Of a DNA stretch of 64,000 bases, positions 16,644-24,454 are shown one piece after another. Within the stretch, counting starts at the first letter, position 1. The number at the start of each line of letters is the position of its first letter. The position numbers were made by a program, and so were the translations under genes. The notes under the pieces are model-generated. The model saw nothing but the letters and a program-made list of their open reading frames with translations, did no database searches and was not told the origin of the DNA. This DNA comes from Actinoplanes sp. M2I2 (GTDB taxonomy: Bacteria > Actinomycetota > Actinomycetes > Mycobacteriales > Micromonosporaceae): assembly GCF_023544445.1 (NCBI RefSeq), contig NZ_JALPVJ010000027.1, positions 1-64,000 on the forward strand, written 5' to 3'.

Positions 16644-17657
16644 TCAGCGGCCCCGGTGCTCCTGGTCGCCCGTCTTGGATCGGGCCCGCAGGCTGCCGGC
16701 GTGGGCCTTGGAGTCCGGGTCCTTCTTCGACTTCATCAGGCTGGCGACGGTCGTGATGGCCAGGACCCCGATGATGACGACCAGCGAGAGCGGTGTCGGG
16801 ATCTCGGGCACCGAGGTGTTGATGTCGACGTGCAGCCAGTGCAGCACCAGCTTGACGCCGATGAAGGCCAGGATGACGGCCAGGCCCGCGGAGAGGTAGA
16901 CCAGACGGTCGAGCAGCCCCTTCACCAGGAAGAACAGGGCGCGTAGCCCCAGCAGCGCGAAGGCGTTGGCCGCGAAGACGATGAAGGCCTCGTCGGTGAC
17001 ACCGAAGACCGCCGGGATGGAGTCGAGCGCGAAGAGCAGGTCGGAGCTGCCGATGGCGATCAGCACGACGAACATCGGGGTGACCACCCGGCGGCCGTCC
17101 ACCTTGGTGATCATCTTGCCGCCGATGTAGTCGTCCGTCACCGGCAGCAGCCGCTTGGTCGCCTTGACCAGAGCGTTGTCCTCGACGTCGGGATCCTCGT
17201 CGCGGTGCCGGAACAGCTGCACCGCCGTGAAGATCAGCAGCAGCCCGAAGATCAGGAACATGAACGAGAAGAGGTTGAGCAGCGTCGCGCCGAGCGCGAT
17301 GAAGATGACCCGCATGATCAGCGCGATGATGATGCCGAAGGTCAGGACCTCCTGCTGGTATTTCTCGGGCACCGCGAACGTGCTCATGATGATCACGAAG
17401 ACGAAGAGGTTGTCGACCGACAGGCTCTTCTCGACGATGTAGCCGGCGAAGTACTGCGCGCCGAAATCCCAGCCGGCGACCTGACCGAAGACGACACCGA
17501 ACGCGACCGCGACGGCGATGTAGAAGACCGACCAGACCGCCGCTTCGCGGAAACCGACGGCGTGCGGCCGGAACACGCCGACGGACAGGTCGAGGGCGAG
17601 CAGGGCGACGATGACCCCGATGGTCAGCGTCCAGCCGAGCGCGGTGACCTCAAGCAT
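16644..17657 (-). CDS. TerC-family integral membrane protein
   Basis: A 337-residue polytopic membrane protein. It contains the TerC/Alx signature FAGYIVEKSLSVDNLFVFVI (about residues 68-87) with conserved acidic residues inside a helix, and later FALDSIPAVFGVTDEAFIVF, also family-diagnostic. Relatives are linked to tellurite resistance and, for Alx and related proteins, to manganese export and metal loading of secreted proteins (family knowledge). The C-terminal tail (SKKDPDSKAHAGSL) is charged and cytoplasmic. The gene is preceded by a long leader and shares an intrinsic terminator with the small gene on the other strand. AGGAGG-type GGAGG lies about 9 bases before the ATG. Confidence 0.93.
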   Translation of the reverse strand: MLEVTALGWTLTIGVIVALLALDLSVGVFRPHAVGFREAAVWSVFYIAVAVAFGVVFGQVAGWDFGAQYFAGYIVEKSLSVDNLFVFVIIMSTFAVPEKYQQEVLTFGIIIALIMRVIFIALGATLLNLFSFMFLIFGLLLIFTAVQLFRHRDEDPDVEDNALVKATKRLLPVTDDYIGGKMITKVDGRRVVTPMFVVLIAIGSSDLLFALDSIPAVFGVTDEAFIVFAANAFALLGLRALFFLVKGLLDRLVYLSAGLAVILAFIGVKLVLHWLHVDINTSVPEIPTPLSLVVIIGVLAITTVASLMKSKKDPDSKAHAGSLRARSKTGDQEHRGR

Positions 17658-18193
17658 GGGAAAGAAACCTCCGGGCAGTAAGCGGGGCGGTTACCGATCA
17701 ATGGTCCCCGGTTCGCCTGGGAGCTTGCTGAACGACGGCCCGCCTACCAGCGACTTTACCGGCGTCGAGGGAACCCGAGGCTGCTTCGCGGCCCTCTCTT
17801 TCCATCGTTACTTTCCGTAGAGAAGCGAGCGGGTGGGCACTCTGCGTCATGCGAGCGGAAGGTCATCGGCGGTTCTCGATCGGGGTACGCCAAATGCATA
17901 GATAGACGTGTATTAAAACGTTAACTCTGCTTTACGGGCAGGTCGGTGCGTCGGAGTTTCTGCAGCTCTGCGCGTTACTGCAGGATGCATCGTCGCTCAC
18001 CCCACATCGGACGGAAAACTCGTCCCATGAGGACATTGCGCTGAGTTGACCACGCTGGCATGCTACGCGATGTCGTTCTGGGGGGCGCACACCGTAACGT
18101 TTGCTACACGCAGCGACCGTTACTTTCGGTAATCACCGGGCGGGGAGAGCCGAAGTTACCCCGCGTGACACCGAAGTGGAGAGGAGACGTGCC
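17658..18193. other. Long divergent intergenic region between terC and the GPP34 gene
   Basis: This 536-base gap has no convincing gene. Bases 17658-17820 would be transcribed as the terC leader and show paired segments, for example GGTTC near 17709 with GAACC near 17780, suggesting a folded RNA. Bases 17885-17960 are distinctly AT-rich (ATAGATAGACGTGTATTAAA), a likely promoter zone. A sequence CGTTACTTTC-x-GTA occurs near 17806 and again near 18117, where it forms TTAC-TTTCG-GTAA. GGAGAGGAGA just before 18194 is the ribosome-binding site of the GPP34 gene. Confidence 0.6.
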
Positions 18194-18844
18194 GTGACCG
18201 CATCGGCACAACTACCCCTCGCCGATGACTTGTTTCTCACCGCCCATGACACCGTCAAGGGCAAGTGCCTGCTCTCCCCGGCGACGCTGGGGCTCGGCAT
18301 GGCGTCCGCGCTCATCGGCGAACTGGTGCTCTGGCGCCGCGTCGACATCGTGGACGGCAAGATTCAGATCATCGACGACCGCCCGACCGGCGACCCCGCC
18401 GCCACCGCCGTGCTCGACCAGTTGCTGCGCGAGGGACACCACCGCGCCGTCCGGGACTGGATCTCGTTCCTGGCCACCGGCGTCGCCACCGACCTGGTCG
18501 AGCGTCGCCTGGCCCGGTCCGCCCTCGTGCAACGGCAGGAGAAGCGCGGCCTGTTCGGCGCCAAGGTCTCCTTCGTGCCGTCCGACTCGATGATCGCCGG
18601 CTGGCCGGCCACCCGGATCCGTACGTTCATCGGCCGCGGCGAACTGCTCGACATCCCCGACCTGGTCCTCGCCGGCCTGATCCTCGCCACCGGCCTCGAC
18701 CAGCACGTCTTCGTGACCCTCGAGGCCCGCGGCCGCGGGCAGCTGTTCGACCAGCTCAAGCGTCGGCTCCCGGCCATGCTGCTGGAGCTGGTGGGTCAGG
18801 CCGAGGCGGCGGTGGGCGACGCCGTCATGGCCCGGCGCGCCTGA
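18194..18844 (+). CDS. GPP34 family protein (bacterial GOLPH3-like)
   Basis: A 216-residue cytoplasmic, helix-rich protein. The N-terminus PLADDLFLTAHDTVKGKCLL and the following GLGMASALIGELVLWRRV match the GPP34/Golgi phosphoprotein 3 domain, which spans the whole protein. In eukaryotes this domain binds phosphatidylinositol 4-phosphate; actinobacteria carry many copies whose role is not established. GTG start with GGAGAGGAGA upstream; the frame is open to 18101 but that part lacks coding character. The next gene, an APC permease, begins 52 bases later on the same strand. Confidence 0.88.
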   Translation: MTASAQLPLADDLFLTAHDTVKGKCLLSPATLGLGMASALIGELVLWRRVDIVDGKIQIIDDRPTGDPAATAVLDQLLREGHHRAVRDWISFLATGVATDLVERRLARSALVQRQEKRGLFGAKVSFVPSDSMIAGWPATRIRTFIGRGELLDIPDLVLAGLILATGLDQHVFVTLEARGRGQLFDQLKRRLPAMLLELVGQAEAAVGDAVMARRA

Positions 18845-18896
18845 CCCCGCACCTCTCACCACACACCCCCTTCCCAACCCCCTCATGGAGAAACGC

Positions 18897-20411
18897 GTGT
18901 CCTCGACCGCAACAAAACCCCCGCAGAGCCAGCTGTCGACCGCGCTGGCCCGCGACCGTCTCGGCGTGGCCGCGGTGGTCTTCTTCGTCATGTCCGCCGC
19001 CGCGCCCCTCACCGTCGTCGCCGGTGTCGTGCCCACCGGTATCGCCGTCACCGAGCTGACCAGCATCTCGATCGCGTTCGTGGCGGTTGCCGTCGTCCTC
19101 GCGATCTTCGCGGTCGGGTACGTCGCCATGGCCCGGCACATCGCCAACGCGGGCGCCTTCTACGCGTACATCGCGCAGGGGATCGGCCGGCCCTTCGGGG
19201 TCGGCGCCTCCTGGGTGGCGCTGCTGGCCTACAACATGTTCCAGATCGCCGCGTACGGCGGCTTCGGGGCCATCGCGTCACCGCTGTTCGACAAGTGGTT
19301 CGGGCTCGACATCAGCTGGTGGGTCCTGGCCCTGGTGGTCTGGGCCCTGACCGCGGTCCTCGGCGTCCGCGACGTGGCGGTCAACGGCAAGGTGCTGGCC
19401 ACCCTCCTGGTCGCCGAGATCGTCGTGGTCTTCGCGTTCAGCATCGCCGACCTGTTCTCGCCGAACTTCACCGCGTCGTCCGCCCCGGTCGACGTGACCA
19501 GCCTGGCCGGCGCCGGCTCGGGCGCGCTGCTGGCCATGGCCATCACCGGCTTCGTGGGCTTCGAGCAGTCCGTGGTGTTCAGCGAGGAGTCCCGCGACCC
19601 GCGCCGGACCGTGCCCCGGGCCACCTACATCGCCATCTCGCTGATCGCCGTGCTCTACGGCTTCGCCGCCTGGGCGATGATCTCGGGCGCCGGGCCCGAC
19701 GTCGTCGGCCGGGCCGGCACGGAAGGCCCCGACCTGTTCTTCAACGTCGCCTCCGACCAGCTCGGCGGCCGCGCTGTCGACCTCGGGTACGCGCTGTTCC
19801 TGACCTCGCTGATCGCCGCGATGATCTCGTTCCACAACATCATCGCCCGGTACATGTTCTCGCTCGGCCGCGAAGGCGTGCTGCCCCGCGCGTTCGGCCG
19901 CACGGTGCCCGGCACCGGCGCCCCCAAGAACGGCTCGCTCGTGCAGAGCGCCCTCGGCCTGCTGGTCATCATCGTCTACGCCATCGCCGGCTGGGACCCG
20001 CTGGTCAACCTGTTCTTCTGGGGCGGCAGCGGCGGTGGCATCGGCGTCCTGCTGCTGATCACCCTGACCTCGTTCGCGGTCATCCGCTACTTCGTGCGGC
20101 ACCCCGAGGGCGAGGACTTCTGGCACCGCCTCGGCGCCCCCGTGCTCGGCTCGGTCCTGCTGCTCGTGATGTCGTACCTGGCGATCAGCAACATCGCCAC
20201 GCTGTTCGGCGTCGAGCCCGGCAGCAAGCCGACCTGGGTGGTGCCGCTCGCCTTCGGCGTCCTGCTCGTCGCCGGCATCGCCTGGGCGCTGATCCTGCGC
20301 AGCAGCCGCCCGCACGTCTACGCCGGCATCGGCCTGGGCGCGCGCAGCGCCTCCTCCGTGGGTGGATTCTCCGCCGCCCTCTCCTCCCTCGACGAGAAGG
20401 ACAAAGCGTGA
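18897..20411 (+). CDS. APC-family amino acid permease
   Basis: A 504-residue membrane protein with about 12 helices. The first helices (GVAAVVFFVMSAAAPLTVVA and IANAGAFYAYIAQGIGRPFG) match amino acid/polyamine/organocation permeases, including the GxG-containing helix 1. The family imports amino acids or amines by proton symport; the substrate is unclear. GTG 18897 was preferred because GGAG lies 6 bases upstream; an ATG at 18885 in frame is the alternative. Its stop overlaps the GTG of the following acetyltransferase (GTGA), so the two are translationally coupled and probably act on the same compound. Confidence 0.9.
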   Translation: MSSTATKPPQSQLSTALARDRLGVAAVVFFVMSAAAPLTVVAGVVPTGIAVTELTSISIAFVAVAVVLAIFAVGYVAMARHIANAGAFYAYIAQGIGRPFGVGASWVALLAYNMFQIAAYGGFGAIASPLFDKWFGLDISWWVLALVVWALTAVLGVRDVAVNGKVLATLLVAEIVVVFAFSIADLFSPNFTASSAPVDVTSLAGAGSGALLAMAITGFVGFEQSVVFSEESRDPRRTVPRATYIAISLIAVLYGFAAWAMISGAGPDVVGRAGTEGPDLFFNVASDQLGGRAVDLGYALFLTSLIAAMISFHNIIARYMFSLGREGVLPRAFGRTVPGTGAPKNGSLVQSALGLLVIIVYAIAGWDPLVNLFFWGGSGGGIGVLLLITLTSFAVIRYFVRHPEGEDFWHRLGAPVLGSVLLLVMSYLAISNIATLFGVEPGSKPTWVVPLAFGVLLVAGIAWALILRSSRPHVYAGIGLGARSASSVGGFSAALSSLDEKDKA

Positions 20412-21007
20412 CGTTCCCCGAGATCCGTTCCGCCCGTGACGAGGAGATCCCCGCGATCGGGCACCTGATCAGCCACTCGTTCTTCCACCTCGACGCGAAC
20501 GCCTACCTGGTGCCGCCGCTCGAGGACCGTCTCACGGTGATGGCCGACTTCTTCACGCTGCTGACCGAGCACGCGCAGAAGTACGGCCGGGTCGACGCCA
20601 TCGATCTGCCCGACGGGAGCGGCCTGGTCGCTACCGCCGTGTGGTTCGACTACACCAAGGAGGCGCCCGACCCGGAGGCGTACGACGAGCGGCTGCGGTC
20701 GCTGGCCGGCGACTACCACGAGCGGTTCGTCGCGCTCGACCAGCTCTTCGAGAAGCACCACCCGCACGACGCGCACTGGCACCTGGCGTTCCTGGCCGTG
20801 CACCCCGACCACCAGCACCACGGTCTGGGCGGCAAGCTCATGAGCCACACCCACGCCGAGCTCGACGCGACCGGCGTCCCGGCGTACCTGGAGGCGACGA
20901 ACGAGAACAACGTGCGCCTCTACCGCCGCGCGGGATATGTCGACATGGACCCGTTCGAGATGCTGCTCCCCGACGGCACGCCCTTCTTCCGGATGTGGCG
21001 CGCCTGA
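20408..21007 (+). CDS. GNAT-family N-acetyltransferase
   Basis: A 199-residue acetyl-CoA-dependent acyltransferase. The core motif A is seen as AFLAVHPDHQHHGLGGKLMS (about residues 128-147), including the Q/H-x-x-G-x-G pyrophosphate loop, followed by EATNENNVRLYRRAGYVDMD, the motif B end of the fold. The acceptor is unknown. Tight GTGA overlap with the upstream APC permease suggests it acetylates the imported amine or amino acid. A double hairpin follows the stop. Confidence 0.88.
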   Translation: MTFPEIRSARDEEIPAIGHLISHSFFHLDANAYLVPPLEDRLTVMADFFTLLTEHAQKYGRVDAIDLPDGSGLVATAVWFDYTKEAPDPEAYDERLRSLAGDYHERFVALDQLFEKHHPHDAHWHLAFLAVHPDHQHHGLGGKLMSHTHAELDATGVPAYLEATNENNVRLYRRAGYVDMDPFEMLLPDGTPFFRMWRA

Positions 21008-21022
21008 GGTTCCCGGCGGGTC

Positions 21023-21091
21023 GAGCGCCGGTTCCACCGTTTCGGTCGGACCGGCGCTCGCGAGGGGGCGCGGCCACCGTCCGGCCGCGCC
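21023..21091. terminator. Double hairpin between convergent genes
   Basis: GAGCGCCGGT (21023-21032) pairs with ACCGGCGCTC (21050-21059), and GGCGCGGCC (21067-21075) pairs with GGCCGCGCC (21083-21091). The two stem-loops lie between the convergent ends at 21007 and 21098 and probably stop transcription from both sides. Confidence 0.65.
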
Positions 21092-21097
21092 TCCCCC

Positions 21098-22894
21098 TCA
21101 CCACGTGAACACCGGGCCGCGGGCCTTGCCACCGGGCAGCAGCGGTCGTTGCGTGTACTCCCACGTCTGCACCAGCACGAGCTCGCGGCCGTGCGGCGGA
21201 CGCAGGTCGACCGGCCCGCAGCTCTGCTTCAGGGCGAAATCCGTGAACATCACACCCTTGCAGCTGTACGGGCCGGCGACCACGTCGTCGCTGTCGGCGT
21301 CCCGCAGCGTCAGCACGATGTCGGCCTGCACGCCCGGCATGGCCTCCATCTCGCCCATCACCCGCACGTTCTCGCCGAGCGAGTGGCACGGGCGAGTCAG
21401 CACGGGATGGCCGATCTGCCAGTCGTACGCGTCGCCGCACTGCCACGGGCCGAACGCCTCTTCCTGAGGGCCGCCCGGACCGGGCGAAGCGCCCGCCCCC
21501 ACCGGTGCTGTCCCGGACGTCGGCCGGATCGCGCCCGGCGTGGCAGCGCGGCCGGTCGGCGCGACACTCGGCCGGGCCCCGGGACCGGGTAGCCGGGCGC
21601 TCGACCCGACCGGCAGGTGCGCGGCCGAACCGCCGATCGCACCGCCGCTCGAACCGCCGTTCGCACCACTGGGCGGTGGCACCCCGGCGGCCGGTAAGCC
21701 GGCCGCCGGGGCCCCGTCGCTGGGGTTCAGTCCACCGGGCCCGCCCGGCGACGCCAGAGCCTGCGGGGCGGCGGCGGCCGGCTCGTCGCCGGCGTCGAGC
21801 AGCTGCCACGCGTTGAAGCCGCCCACCCCGGACAGGGCCACGGTGCCGGCCAGCAACGCGACCATCGCCCACGGGCGGCGCCACATCCACGACCGCGGGC
21901 CGTTCCGCGGACGCTTGCGGGAGGACGCCGGGCGGCCGGACGGATGAGAGACGGCGCGCAGGCCGACCTCGGCGGTGCCACCGGTCACGACGGTGACGTC
22001 ACCGGGCGCGACCAGGGCGGGCACCCCGGCGGTCCGGCGCGACAACTCCCGCAGAGCGGCCCCCAGCTCGGCGGTGGACGGGCGCTGAGCCGGATCCTTG
22101 GCGAGACACCAGACCACCAGGTCCCAAACCGCCTGCGGCATGCCGTCGGGGCGTTGCGGGGTCTCGTCGAGGTGCCCGCGCAGCACGGCGAGAGGTTCCC
22201 CGGCGTACGGGGGGCGGCCGGTCAGCAACTCGTAGAGCACGATGCCGGCGGAATACACATCGGACGCCGGAACGGCCTCGCCCTGGATCGCCTCCGGAGC
22301 CATGTAGTGCGGCGTGCCGACGATGGCCTGCGGAGTGGTCAGGCCGGCGGTGTCGAGCACCCGGGCGATGCCGAAGTCGGTCAGGCGCACCTCCAGGCGG
22401 CCGCCGTTGTCCTGCAACAGGATGTTGTCGGGCTTGACGTCGCGGTGGACCACGCCGAGCTCATGGGCCTGGGCCAGGGCGGCGGCGACCTGGGCGAGCA
22501 GGTCGGCGGCGTCCGACGGGGGGAGGGTGCCCTCGGCGTGCAGATGGCCGCGCAGGCTGCCGCCGGCGACATAATCCATCACGAGGGCGAGCGAGCCGCC
22601 GACGCTGAACAGGTCACGCACGCCGACGATGTTCTCGTGGCGCATCATCATCAGGATCGTGCGCTCCTGGACGAAGCGGATGACGAGCTTCGGCTGACGG
22701 AGCAGGCCCTCGTGCAACAGTTTGACGGCGACGTCGGCGCCGGTGGAGCGATCGATGCCGCGCCAGACGGTGCCGGTGGCGCCGTGGCCCACGGGGCAGA
22801 CCAGGACGTACGAATTGCCGACACAGCGGCCGCTCAGGTCGGCGGTGGCAGCTTCGGCGGGGAGGCTGCCGGTCAGGGAGGGGTATGACTGCAC
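21098..22894 (-). CDS. Membrane Ser/Thr protein kinase with extracellular domain
   Basis: A 598-residue receptor-like kinase of the PknB type. The cytoplasmic kinase domain (about residues 25-285) has a glycine loop (GHGATGTVW), the ATP-binding lysine (VAVKLL), the catalytic loop HRDVKPDNILL, DFGIA and APE. A basic linker precedes one transmembrane helix (MVALLAGTVALSGVGGF, about 375-392). A Pro/Gly/Ala-rich segment (about 400-480) leads to an extracellular C-terminal domain with cysteines (WQCGDAYDW, PCHSL, YSCKGV, QSCGP), likely disulfide-bonded. No PASTA repeats are seen, so the sensed signal differs from PknB. GTG 22894 has AGGAAGG about 12 bases upstream. Confidence 0.92.
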   Translation of the reverse strand: MQSYPSLTGSLPAEAATADLSGRCVGNSYVLVCPVGHGATGTVWRGIDRSTGADVAVKLLHEGLLRQPKLVIRFVQERTILMMMRHENIVGVRDLFSVGGSLALVMDYVAGGSLRGHLHAEGTLPPSDAADLLAQVAAALAQAHELGVVHRDVKPDNILLQDNGGRLEVRLTDFGIARVLDTAGLTTPQAIVGTPHYMAPEAIQGEAVPASDVYSAGIVLYELLTGRPPYAGEPLAVLRGHLDETPQRPDGMPQAVWDLVVWCLAKDPAQRPSTAELGAALRELSRRTAGVPALVAPGDVTVVTGGTAEVGLRAVSHPSGRPASSRKRPRNGPRSWMWRRPWAMVALLAGTVALSGVGGFNAWQLLDAGDEPAAAAPQALASPGGPGGLNPSDGAPAAGLPAAGVPPPSGANGGSSGGAIGGSAAHLPVGSSARLPGPGARPSVAPTGRAATPGAIRPTSGTAPVGAGASPGPGGPQEEAFGPWQCGDAYDWQIGHPVLTRPCHSLGENVRVMGEMEAMPGVQADIVLTLRDADSDDVVAGPYSCKGVMFTDFALKQSCGPVDLRPPHGRELVLVQTWEYTQRPLLPGGKARGPVFTW

Positions 22895-23492
22895 GCTTCG
22901 TCGAAACCTTCCTATCGGAACCGTGGGTAACCGGATCGCGACGCTGATCGTCCGGATCGATCCCGATAAGGGCAATGGTGTGATGCCGTTTCTGTCATGG
23001 ACGGCTAGTCCTCGGTTTTCGGCGTTACCTCCCTCGCGCGTGGTTCGTTCGTTTCTTACCGGTTCTTCGGTTCTGCTTGGTGGGTTGGACTTTCTTGCGG
23101 TGGACGGCTGGGGCCGAGGGTGACCAAGCTCGGACGGTAAGGCATCTATGTCTGAGCTTGGTCACCCTCGGCCCCAGCCTTGGGGGCGAGCCGGTTCCGG
23201 GCTTGATCTTGGTCGCCGGCCGGTGGGTGCCTGAGGGGGCTGAGCGGTCACCTGGCGGGTGAGGGGTCTGGCTGCCGCGTTGTGGTCGACGGACCGGGAG
23301 TCGGCTCGGGCGGGCGGGCCTGGGTGGGGGGTCAAGGGGGCCGGACCGTGCCGGTTGCGGTCAGCAACTCGCGGCTGGGTGGTGGGGGACGGCTCTTGCT
23401 GGGTGGCGGGGCTTGGTGATCAGGTCGCGCTGGTGGGTGGGCGGGGAGAAGAGTGGGTGCTGGTGGCATGGCGAGCTTTGTGGGGGAGTGGC
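22895..23492. other. Divergent intergenic region with a long perfect hairpin
   Basis: This 598-base stretch lies between the kinase (leftward) and the MazG-like gene (rightward). The frame of the latter stays open back to 23259, so part of it could be coding if an earlier start is used, but that extension (Gly/Trp/Arg-rich) matches nothing. Its main feature is the inverted repeat at 23106-23179, listed separately. From about 23040 the plus strand becomes strikingly G/T-rich compared with flanking genes. Confidence 0.5.
23106..23179. repeat. 26-bp perfect inverted repeat, 22-base loop
   Basis: The arm at 23106-23131 (begins GGCTGGGGCCGAGGG) is the exact reverse complement of 23154-23179 (ends CCCTCGGCCCCAGCC). 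The 22 bases between are less GC-rich. It lies upstream of both neighbouring genes, so an ordinary terminator role is not expected. It could be a leader hairpin of the rightward gene, a regulatory site, or a small mobile-element remnant. Confidence 0.9.
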
Positions 23493-23864
23493 GTGGGGGC
23501 TGAGTCGGTCTGGGATGGGGTTTTGGAGGCTCGGCGGTGGTTGGACGGTGTCAATGGGACGGCGCCGTTGGAGGTGACTTGCCGGATCTTGAAGGTCACG
23601 GAGGAGGCGGGGGAGGCGGCTCAGGCCTGGATCGGGCTGTTGGGGCAGAACCCCCGTAAGGGAGTTACGCACAGCCGGGAGGAGGTGGCGGCCGAGCTGG
23701 CTGATGTGGCGTTCACGGCGATGGTGGCGATCGCCAGCCTGGGGATCGATCCTCGGGGGGCGTTGGAGGCTTGTGCGGGGAAGGTTCGGGTGCGGCTTGC
23801 CGGCGAGGTGGACGGCGAGGGGGGCGGGGAGGGGGAGGTGGAGGGTGGCGCTGGAGGTTGCTGA
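23493..23864 (+). CDS. MazG-like nucleotide pyrophosphohydrolase
   Basis: A 123-residue protein from GTG 23493. It contains the all-alpha NTP pyrophosphatase pattern: ILKVTEEAGEAAQAWIG supplies the E-E-x-x-E metal-binding helix, and REEVAAELADVAFTAMVAIA supplies the second E-x-x-D helix. QNPRKGVTH between them is typical of actinobacterial MazG-like proteins. The expected activity is hydrolysis of a nucleoside triphosphate to monophosphate and pyrophosphate, often for pool sanitation. The C-terminus is an unusual Gly/Glu-rich tail. The start was chosen from family alignment and GGGGAG upstream; the frame is open to 23259. Codons end in G far more than in the neighbours, which prefer C. It overlaps the next gene by 20 bases. 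Confidence 0.8.
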   Translation: MGAESVWDGVLEARRWLDGVNGTAPLEVTCRILKVTEEAGEAAQAWIGLLGQNPRKGVTHSREEVAAELADVAFTAMVAIASLGIDPRGALEACAGKVRVRLAGEVDGEGGGEGEVEGGAGGC

Positions 23865-24426
23865 GGAGCTTTCTGCTGCGGCGTGGCTTTCTGTGGCTGA
23901 GGTCGGGTGGATGCGGGTGGTCACGTTCGGGCCGGCTTCGTTCTCTGCGTACGCGCGTCTTCGGTACCTGCCTGATCCGGTGCGTCCGGGCATGCGCGAG
24001 TCGGAGGTGCGGCTGCCGGCTCGCTGGACCACCGAGATCGACATGGCCCGGGCGGCGTTGGAGGCGCTCGCCGGGTACAGCTCCTCCACGCGCGATTGCC
24101 ATGTCTGCGTGTGGGAGGGCGGGGCGGCGTTCCGGAGTGCCGCTTTGACCCGCGGAGCCATGGTGGACCTGGGGCACCGGCGATACGTCTTGTTCACCGG
24201 CACTCTGGACGACTTGGCGGGGTGGGGCGACCTGTTCGACTCCGCGGTCTGCTCGGCGCCGGCCTTCGTCTGGCCGGCGGATCATGCGTGGTGCTTCGCC
24301 AGTGACGTCGACCCTCATTGGGCGGGCATCGGAGCTGACCGGGGGGTTGTCGACCGCCTTGTCGCGGACAGGAACCTCGACGTCGTGCGTGCGGACCCGG
24401 ACGAGCCGCAGCCGACGTATTACTGA
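23845..24426 (+). CDS. Hypothetical protein paired with MazG-like gene
   Basis: A 193-residue soluble protein of no family I can name. Features seen: an aromatic-rich C-terminal third (GWGDLFDSAVCSAPAFVWPA, DHAWCFASDVDPHWAGIG), and DCHVCVWEGG in the middle. The acidic/aromatic DVDPHW block looks conserved and could be functional. The GTG at 23845 overlaps the end of the MazG-like gene, implying translational coupling and joint function. It shares that gene's G-rich third codon positions in its first half. Start choice is moderate; the frame is open upstream inside the MazG-like gene. Confidence 0.65.
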   Translation: MALEVAEELSAAAWLSVAEVGWMRVVTFGPASFSAYARLRYLPDPVRPGMRESEVRLPARWTTEIDMARAALEALAGYSSSTRDCHVCVWEGGAAFRSAALTRGAMVDLGHRRYVLFTGTLDDLAGWGDLFDSAVCSAPAFVWPADHAWCFASDVDPHWAGIGADRGVVDRLVADRNLDVVRADPDEPQPTYY

Positions 24427-24454
24427 GCGACCGTACGGGTGGCGGTGGTCGGGG

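Noticed and set aside
17640-17900. yybP-ykoY manganese riboswitch before terC
   Set aside because: A segment TTCAGCAAGCTCCC resembles part of it, but the paired GGGGAGTAGC-type half was not found, so I do not call it.
23106-23179. Ordinary terminator
   Set aside because: Both neighbouring genes are transcribed away from it, and no T-run is present.
23259-23492. N-terminal extension of the MazG-like protein
   Set aside because: The frame is open, but the extension is Gly/Trp/Arg-rich without similarity, and a better ribosome-binding site precedes GTG 23493.
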